Source of the DNA: an uncultured Erysipelotrichaceae bacterium
GTDB lineage: Bacteria; Bacillota_I; Bacilli_A; Erysipelotrichales; Coprobacillaceae
Length of the DNA stretch: 61,085 nucleotides
Assembly: GCA_900538465.1 (NCBI GenBank)
Contig: UPXV01000013.1
Coordinates: 1 to 61,085, forward strand
Direction: 5' to 3'
Positions within the stretch are counted from its first letter, which is position 1; each line of letters opens with the position of its first letter. Position numbers and translations under genes: made by a program. The notes below the pieces were generated by a model that was not told the DNA's origin, searched no databases, and saw only the letters and a list, made by a program, of their open reading frames with translations. Shown in pieces: positions 52,641 through 61,085 of this stretch.

Positions 52641-53945
52641 TTACTCACTTTCTACTTGTTGTTTATTTGCCATTGCAACAAATGGCAAGTAAATCAAAAC
52701 ACAAATTACAAAGACAACTACAACTGATAATGCAGTTTCCCATGAACCGGATGCTGACAGGAATGCTTTTATTGGTTGTGGTGTTGTCCATCCAACATCT
52801 AATGTCCCTGGTAAAACAAAGCCACTTGCAATCATTAAAGCTCCTAATCCCATTGAAACAATTGGTGATAGAATAAATGGAATAACCAGTATTGGATTTA
52901 AAACAATAGGCAATCCAAATATAATTGGCTCGTTAATACAAAACAACCCTGGTATTAATCCAATCTTTGCTGTCTTTGTATAGTCGTCACGTTTCCACCC
53001 TTTTTTCCTTGATAAAATCAAAATAGCAACAATAAGTGCTAGAGTATTTCCTGTTCCTCCTATACATCCATAATTTTCAAATAAAGCAAACCATGTATAT
53101 GGATATGGAGACCCAGCTGTTGTTCCAGCTTGAGCAGCATATGATATATTAGCTATATTCATAGAGGCATATAATGTTAAATAAATTGGTGAAACAGTAA
53201 ATGTTCCATGAATTCCAACTGACCATAAAATCATTGCCATAAAGATAAGAATTAATGGTGTAAAAGGTGTAGCTCCTAATGACTGGATTGGTGCCTGCAA
53301 TAATGAATAAATTAGAACATTCAACCCTAGTGGTTCTATAAATGAAACAGCATAAGATACTACAGATGCTAAAATAATCATAATTGCAGCAGGAATAGCA
53401 ACCATAAATGATTTGGCTACTTCTGGCGGAACTTGTTCAGGCATTTTAATCTGTAATTTATCAATCTTCGTTAATTGACTAAATCCATATCCTGCTAATA
53501 GACCAACAATAATTGCCACAAAAATACCATTTGCTCCTAAATAAGAATCAGTTAACATTCCTTCTACTTTAGGTGGATATAAAACAAAGAATGAAGCTAA
53601 TGATGTTAATCCAGCTTTTAATCCATCTACCTTATATTGTAAGGCCATATTTCTCGCAATAAGAAAAACAACAAAGACAGCCATTAAATTAATAGTTCCA
53701 TTTCCCACTGGTGCAAGAATAGCTTGGAAATCATCTAGATTAGGAATCATTTTCACTAAAAATTGTCCTAGGAACCCAGATGAGCTTAACAAAACAACAT
53801 TAATACAAACAACTATTGAACCTACAAATGTCAGTGGAAAAATCTGTATAAAGGCATCACGAACAGCAATTAAGCCTTTAATACTATTAAGTTTAGTCGC
53901 AAAAGGCATAAAATACTTTTCAAAAAAAGAATTTAAAGTACGCAT
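52641..53945 (-). CDS. PTS cellobiose-type EIIC
   Basis: 434 aa, about ten membrane segments. Starts LNSFFEKYFMPFATKLNSIKGLIAVRDAFIQIFPLTFVGS; WSVGIHGTFTVSP, IKMPEQVPPEVAKSF and FCINEPIIFGLPIVLNP are CelB hallmarks. No EIIA or EIIB genes are adjacent. Operon with the GH1 gene. AGGAGG lies just before the ATG. Confidence 0.93.
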   Translation of the reverse strand: MRTLNSFFEKYFMPFATKLNSIKGLIAVRDAFIQIFPLTFVGSIVVCINVVLLSSSGFLGQFLVKMIPNLDDFQAILAPVGNGTINLMAVFVVFLIARNMALQYKVDGLKAGLTSLASFFVLYPPKVEGMLTDSYLGANGIFVAIIVGLLAGYGFSQLTKIDKLQIKMPEQVPPEVAKSFMVAIPAAIMIILASVVSYAVSFIEPLGLNVLIYSLLQAPIQSLGATPFTPLILIFMAMILWSVGIHGTFTVSPIYLTLYASMNIANISYAAQAGTTAGSPYPYTWFALFENYGCIGGTGNTLALIVAILILSRKKGWKRDDYTKTAKIGLIPGLFCINEPIIFGLPIVLNPILVIPFILSPIVSMGLGALMIASGFVLPGTLDVGWTTPQPIKAFLSASGSWETALSVVVVFVICVLIYLPFVAMANKQQVESE

Positions 53946-53989
53946 ATTTTTTCCTCCTAAATAAATATATTATTCATTTAAAAAGAGCA

Positions 53990-54005
53990 ACACATTTTGT
54001 GTCAA
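53990..54005 (-). promoter_or_regulatory. EIIC-GH1 promoter -35 with overlapping inverted repeat
   Basis: TTGACA (54005-54000) overlaps ACACA-TTT-TGTGT (53990-54002). The -10 is unclear; a TTTAAA lies 17 bp downstream. Confidence 0.45.
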
Positions 54006-54032
54006 ATGAATAACAACAATATCAAATGAGAC

Positions 54033-54065
54033 TTTTATCATAGAGTGATCAGTTCTATCATAAAA
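54033..54065. promoter_or_regulatory. 33-bp inverted repeat, operator candidate
   Basis: TTTTATCATAGA and TCTATCATAAAA are near-complements (one mismatch each way) around GTGATCAGT, which holds TGATCA. It lies about 90-120 bp upstream of the EIIC start, suitable for the RpiR regulator. Confidence 0.45.
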
Positions 54066-54128
54066 TAATTCATTCCCCCTCCTCTTTTCATCTTCATTAT
54101 AGAAAATAGTTTATTCAAAAGCAAAAAA

Positions 54129-54200
54129 GTTTCCAAAAATGGAAACCCTTACATTTTTGTTTTTCTAAAAAGAAAAGAAGTCACTTTCATGTGACTTCCT
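54129..54200. terminator. terminator hairpins between EIIC promoter and carB
   Basis: GAAGTCAC/GTGACTTC (54177-54198) with T-rich tail follows the carB stop on the minus strand. A second stem GTTTCCA/TGGAAAC (54129-54146) lies beyond it. Confidence 0.75.
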
Positions 54201-54202
54201 TT

Positions 54203-57200
54203 TTATTTAATTGCTTTATGATATTCTTGCAATGATTTAACTTCATGACTACCATGAATCTTCATTTCCATAATACCTTCTAATGATGCTTTTGCAGCAG
54301 CAATATTTGTCATATATGGAATTCTCATCTTGATAGCTGTTTTACGAATATAACTATCATCATGAGCACTTTGTTTACCATGAGGTGTATTGACAATCAT
54401 TGCTAAATCTCCATTGATTAAAGCATCTGATATATTTGGTTGACCTTCATGAATTTTCTTAATCTTAGTTACTGGAATTCCAGCTTCACTAATTAATTTA
54501 TATGTATTTCCAGTAGCTACAATTTCAAATCCAGCATCATAATATCCTCTTGCTAAATCAACGATTTGAGGTTTATCTAAATCATTAACACTGAATAAAA
54601 CTTTTCCTTCAGTTGGTAAGATTGTTTTAGCACCTTCTTCAGCCTTGTACATTGCTGCACCATAAGAACTTGCAAGTCCTAAAACTTCACCAGTCGATCT
54701 CATTTCAGGTCCTAAGATAGGATCAACTTCTGGGAACATATTGAATGGGAAGACTGCTTGTTTGACCCCAATATGAGGAATTTTCTTTTCTGTTAATGTA
54801 GGAACTGGAGAATCTCTACCAGTTAATTCTCTTGTGACAATATCAGTTGCAATCTTAACCATGTTGATGTTACATACTTTTGATACCAAAGGTACTGTTC
54901 TTGAAGCTCTTGGATTAGCTTCTAAGACATAAACTTTATCATCTGCAATTGCATATTGCATGTTCATTAAACCACGAACATTCATTTCTTTTGCAATTTT
55001 CTTTGTATATTCTTTAATTGTTGCTAAGTGTCTCATTGGGATATGACGAGATGGTAAGATACATGCTGAATCTCCTGAGTGGATACCAGCTAATTCAATA
55101 TGTTCCATAACTGCTGGAACAAAGACATTTTCACCATCACTAATCGCATCTGCTTCACATTCCATTGCATTATTTAAGAATCTATCAATTAAGATTGGTC
55201 TATCAGGTGTAACCCCAACAGCTGCTTTCATGTATTGTTCTAATGATTCATCATCATAAACAACTTCCATTCCTCTACCACCTAATACGTAAGAAGGTCT
55301 TACCATTAATGGATAACCAATGCGTTTAGCAATTTCTAATGCTTCTTCTACATTGACTGCCATTCCTGATTCTGGCATAGGAATATTTAATTTTTCCATC
55401 ATAGCATTGAATAAATCTCTATCTTCTGCCATATCAATTGTTTCAGGAGTTGTTCCTAAGATATTAACACCATTTTCTTTTAATTGAGCTGCTAAGTTTA
55501 ATGGTGTTTGTCCACCAAATTGAGCAATAACTCCAACTGGTTTTTCTTTATCATGAATACTTAATACATCTTCTAATGTTAATGGTTCAAAGTATAATTT
55601 ATCAGATGTATCGTAGTCTGTTGAAACTGTTTCTGGGTTACAGTTAACAATAATTGTTTCAAATCCTAATTTCTTTAATGCTAAGGCTGCATGTACACAA
55701 CAATAGTCAAATTCAATTCCTTGACCAATTCTGTTTGGACCTCCACCTAAGATCATAATCTTTTGTTTATCATGATGGATGTCACTATGATCTTTGGCAT
55801 TATATGTAGAATAGTAATATGAACTATTTTCTGTACCACTAACATGTACTGGTTCCCAAGCTTGATTAATACCATTAGCTAATCTTTCATCTCTAATTGC
55901 TTTTTCTTCTACATTTAAGATTTGACTTAAATATCTATCAGAGAATCCATCTTTCTTTGCTTGTCTTAAAACATCTACAGGTAAATCTTTTCCTTTATAT
56001 GTTTTAATCATTTCTTCCTCTTCAACTAATTCTTTCATTTGTTCAATGAAATAATGTTTGATTTGAGTTAATTCAAATAATTCTTCAACTGTTGCTCCTT
56101 TTCTTAAAGCTTCATACATAATAAATTGTCTTTGGCTTGTAGGAACAGCTAACATATTTAATAATTCTTCTTTTGATAATTCATTGAAGTTTTTAGCATA
56201 TCCTAATCCATATTGACCAATTTCAAGAGAGCGGATAGCTTTTTGGAAAGCTTCTTTATAAGTCTTACCAATACTCATAACTTCTCCAACAGCTTTCATT
56301 TGTGTACCAAGTTTATCTTCTGCACCTTTGAATTTTTCAAATGCCCATCTTGCAAACTTAATCACAACATAATCACCATCAGGTTCATATTTATCTAATG
56401 TTCCATATTTTCCACATGGGATTTCATCTAATGTTAATCCAGCAGCTAACATAGCTGATACTAATGCAATTGGGAATCCAGTTGCTTTAGAAGCTAAAGC
56501 TGAAGAACGAGATGTTCTTGGATTGATTTCAATAACACAAATTCTATCTGTGACTGGATCATGAGCAAATTGTACATTTGTTCCACCAATAACACCAATT
56601 GATTCAACAATTCTAAAGGCTTGATCTTTTAAACGATCTTGACATTCTTGAGAGATTGTCAACATTGGAGCACTACAGAAAGAATCTCCAGTATGGACAC
56701 CTAATGGGTCAATGTTTTCAATAAAGCACACTGTAATCATGTTGTTTTTAGCATCTCTGACGACTTCGACTTCTAATTCTTCCCATCCTAAGATTGATTC
56801 TTCAATCAAACATTGATGAACTAAACTTGCTTGTAATCCACGAGAAACAACTGTTTTCAATTCTTCAACATTGTAAACAAGTCCTCCTCCGGCACCACCC
56901 ATTGTATAAGCAGGTCTAACAACAACAGGGTATCCTAGTCTTTCCGCAATAGCTAAAGCATCATCAACTGTATTTGCGATTTCACTTTTTGCCATTTCAA
57001 TTCCTAATTCATTCATGGCTTTTTTGAATTCTAAACGGTCTTCTCCTCGTTCAATGGCATCCACTTGAACACCTAGAACTTGGACATCATATTTTTCTAG
57101 CACACCTGCTTCATTTAACTCAGAGCATAAGTTTAATGCTGATTGACCACCTAAGTTTGGTAATAAAGCATCTGGTCTTTCCTTCTCAATGATTTGAGTT

Positions 57201-57421
57201 AATCTTTCTAAATTAAGTGGCTCAATATATGTGACATCAGCAGTTTCTGGATCAGTCATAATTGTTGCAGGGTTTGAGTTCACTAACACGATCTTGTAAC
57301 CTAAACTTCTTAAAGCTTTACAAGCTTGTGTTCCTGAGTAATCAAATTCGCAGGCTTGTCCAATAATGATTGGTCCTGAACCAATCACTAATACTGTATT
57401 AATATCTTCTCTTTTTGGCAT
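54203..57421 (-). CDS. carB: carbamoyl-phosphate synthase large subunit
   Basis: 1072 aa, standard. Makes carbamoyl phosphate for pyrimidines and arginine from bicarbonate, ATP and ammonia supplied by CarA. Two homologous ATP-grasp halves are seen (VVRPAYTMGGAGGG... and MVRPSYVLGGRGMEVVYDD), with VLVIGSGPIIIGQACEFDYSGTQA at the start and ILGGGPNRIGQGIEFDY at the second half. The C-terminal regulatory MGS domain (about 930-1072) holds LINGDLAMIVNTPHGK. carA is not next to it within this window; upstream is a leader and then the rRNA operon. Confidence 0.97.
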   Translation of the reverse strand: MPKREDINTVLVIGSGPIIIGQACEFDYSGTQACKALRSLGYKIVLVNSNPATIMTDPETADVTYIEPLNLERLTQIIEKERPDALLPNLGGQSALNLCSELNEAGVLEKYDVQVLGVQVDAIERGEDRLEFKKAMNELGIEMAKSEIANTVDDALAIAERLGYPVVVRPAYTMGGAGGGLVYNVEELKTVVSRGLQASLVHQCLIEESILGWEELEVEVVRDAKNNMITVCFIENIDPLGVHTGDSFCSAPMLTISQECQDRLKDQAFRIVESIGVIGGTNVQFAHDPVTDRICVIEINPRTSRSSALASKATGFPIALVSAMLAAGLTLDEIPCGKYGTLDKYEPDGDYVVIKFARWAFEKFKGAEDKLGTQMKAVGEVMSIGKTYKEAFQKAIRSLEIGQYGLGYAKNFNELSKEELLNMLAVPTSQRQFIMYEALRKGATVEELFELTQIKHYFIEQMKELVEEEEMIKTYKGKDLPVDVLRQAKKDGFSDRYLSQILNVEEKAIRDERLANGINQAWEPVHVSGTENSSYYYSTYNAKDHSDIHHDKQKIMILGGGPNRIGQGIEFDYCCVHAALALKKLGFETIIVNCNPETVSTDYDTSDKLYFEPLTLEDVLSIHDKEKPVGVIAQFGGQTPLNLAAQLKENGVNILGTTPETIDMAEDRDLFNAMMEKLNIPMPESGMAVNVEEALEIAKRIGYPLMVRPSYVLGGRGMEVVYDDESLEQYMKAAVGVTPDRPILIDRFLNNAMECEADAISDGENVFVPAVMEHIELAGIHSGDSACILPSRHIPMRHLATIKEYTKKIAKEMNVRGLMNMQYAIADDKVYVLEANPRASRTVPLVSKVCNINMVKIATDIVTRELTGRDSPVPTLTEKKIPHIGVKQAVFPFNMFPEVDPILGPEMRSTGEVLGLASSYGAAMYKAEEGAKTILPTEGKVLFSVNDLDKPQIVDLARGYYDAGFEIVATGNTYKLISEAGIPVTKIKKIHEGQPNISDALINGDLAMIVNTPHGKQSAHDDSYIRKTAIKMRIPYMTNIAAAKASLEGIMEMKIHGSHEVKSLQEYHKAIK

Positions 57422-57448
57422 AATTTATCCTCCTTTAAGTTCTTGCAC

Positions 57449-57476
57449 AAAAAAACATATCAAATAAAATGATATG
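57449..57476 (-). terminator. attenuator hairpin in the carB leader
   Basis: CATATCA/TGATATG stem followed by TTTTTTT on the minus strand, only about 30 bases before the carB start. As it lies in the leader, it must be read through for carB expression. Confidence 0.8.
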
Positions 57477-57567
57477 CCTTATGCAATAAATATGAAAAAT
57501 GGAAAAAAGGACCCTTAGTCATAACACAGTTATAAACATCATCTCTTAAAACAGAAATATTTGTCAT
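57460..57567 (-). CDS. candidate leader peptide of carB, 35 aa
   Basis: ATG at 57567 with GAGG a few bases upstream; the peptide begins MTNISVLRDDVYNCV and contains GPFFHF. Its stop codon (TGA, 57462-57460) lies within the 3' arm of the attenuator stem, so a ribosome that finishes the peptide would block the hairpin. This differs from classical attenuators where full translation favours termination. I do not recognise the peptide. It could also be a chance frame. Confidence 0.5.
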   Translation of the reverse strand: MTNISVLRDDVYNCVMTKGPFFHFSYLLHKAYHFI

Positions 57568-57674
57568 TTTTCCTCATTCCTTCCTTATTCCTATATAGTA
57601 TATTAGATATGGCTCCAATATTCAAGAAAAATTTTAAATTTTTTTCAAAATGATAGAAATTTTTTAAGCAAGAA

Positions 57675-57700
57675 AAAAGGAGATATCGAATGATATCTCC
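57675..57700 (-). terminator. rRNA operon terminator
   Basis: GGAGATATC-ATTC-GATATCTCC with a T-run on the minus strand, just after 5S. Confidence 0.85.
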
Positions 57701-57706
57701 AGATGA

Positions 57707-57815
57707 ACTGGCGGCTTGCTATTGTCGCAATCTCTCACTATCTTCGCCGTTATGATGCTTAACTTCTGTGTTCGGTATGGGTACAGGTGTCTCCATCATG
57801 CCATCGCCACCAGAT
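57707..57815 (-). rRNA. rrf: 5S ribosomal RNA
   Basis: The minus strand reads TCTGGTGGCGATGGC...CCCATACCGAACACAGAAGTTAAGC, the conserved 5S signature, and closes with AAGCCGCCAG. About 110 nt. Ends are estimated from the terminal stem. Confidence 0.93.
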
Positions 57816-57889
57816 CTCTTCCAGTGCTCTTGCTAGAACACTCAAAACTGAACAGTAATCCTCTTCCTTGAACGTTTCCTTAACTCCTA

Positions 57890-60801
<2,912 letters not shown>

Positions 60802-61039
60802 TAAAGTGTTCAAGTTTTCTTAACTTTGTTGTTTCGTGATCTTCCGATCACTTCAGCTTGTTATCTTAGTTTTCTTACCTTACTGACTAGATGAATCAAC
60901 CTTTTCTTCTTGATCTCGTTTCTTCATCTTATCTTTTCTTGTAAAAAGTTTTTCTTTGATTACTATTCAGTTTTCAATGTTCTCTGAGTATCTTAAGGAC
61001 ACTCAAAACCAAACAGAAAATTCACGTTTCTTCTCCTTA
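60802..61039 (-). other. 16S-23S internal spacer without tRNA
   Basis: 238 bp. I found no tRNA-Ile or tRNA-Ala cloverleaf. GTGATC/GATCAC gives one small hairpin (about 60836-60854); the rest is the usual processing stem sequence. Confidence 0.7.
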
Positions 61040-61085
61040 GAAAGGAGGTGATCCATCCCCACGTTCCCGTAGGGATACCTTGTTA
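61040..61085 (-). rRNA. rrs: 16S ribosomal RNA, 3' end only
   Basis: The complement reads TAACAAGGTATCCCTACGG...GGATCACCTCCTTT, the 16S 3' end with anti-Shine-Dalgarno CCTCC. The gene continues past the right edge. Confidence 0.97.

Noticed and set aside
60802..61039. tRNA genes in the 16S-23S spacer
   Set aside because: No cloverleaf or CCA-adjacent acceptor stem was visible.

Overview
The window is AT-rich, mostly ordinary chromosome from a low-GC Gram-positive anaerobe of the Bacillota. It carries spoIIE and the spoIIE-tilS-hpt-ftsH-hslO gene order known from spore-forming Firmicutes. Shine-Dalgarno sites are strong (AGGAGG), promoters are sigma-A-like, there is a T-box in front of lysS, and several phosphotransferase (PTS) beta-glucoside systems are present. 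A gut Erysipelotrichia-type organism (Coprobacillus/Faecalibacillus-like) fits. That assignment is an inference from gene content and composition, not from a database search. The parAB pair, the sporulation cluster and an rRNA operon together suggest a region not far from the replication origin.

Layout. 1-4385 is loosely packed and accessory: a small membrane-anchored protein, a decayed copy of the lysS 3' end beside a perfect 28-bp palindrome, a phosphatase/iron-alcohol-dehydrogenase operon facing its TetR repressor with two clear operators, and about 0.8 kb of non-coding, probably decayed DNA. 4386-8462 holds T-box-controlled lysS, an MgtC-like membrane protein, a tyrosine phosphatase and a PHP-domain protein. 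8475-11435 is a beta-glucoside PTS gene with its BglG/LicT-type antiterminator and two RAT-like sites. dusB follows, then an intergenic region (12588-12870) that looks like two tandem small RNAs with C-rich loops. 12929-15950 is a small sugar locus (RpiR regulator, Nif3-like protein, EIIC). 16125-23225 is the spoIIE-tilS-hpt-ftsH-small ORF-hslO cluster. 23268-25872 is a two-component system. 25975-27384 is an Rpn-type nuclease gene with an internal start, followed by a free-standing paralogue of its C-terminal part. 27608-30042 holds an acetyltransferase, prmC and prfA. 30180-39935 has a HAD phosphatase, a YdcF-like protein, an acetyltransferase, a 6-phospho-beta-glucosidase, a CapA-like lipoprotein, DegV, a two-gene ABC transporter and a MATE exporter. 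39979-43173 is pssA-psd-parA-parB. 43307-48159 is lemA-DUF2207-vanY-dut-capA. 48301-50309 has MarR-flavodoxin and a DUF6442-like pair with an XRE regulator. 50312-53945 is a second 6-phospho-beta-glucosidase/EIIC/RpiR cluster. 54203-57421 is carB behind an apparent attenuator with a leader peptide. 57707 to the right edge is an rRNA operon (5S, 23S, 16S 3' end) on the minus strand.

The genes form three working themes: uptake and hydrolysis of phosphorylated beta-glucosides (three PTS loci, two GH1 enzymes); housekeeping in translation, tRNA modification, phospholipid synthesis and chromosome partition; and envelope or sporulation functions.

The most unusual items are the Rpn gene-within-gene arrangement with a separate C-terminal paralogue, the tandem C-rich-loop RNA candidates, and the carB leader peptide whose stop codon lies inside the attenuator stem.
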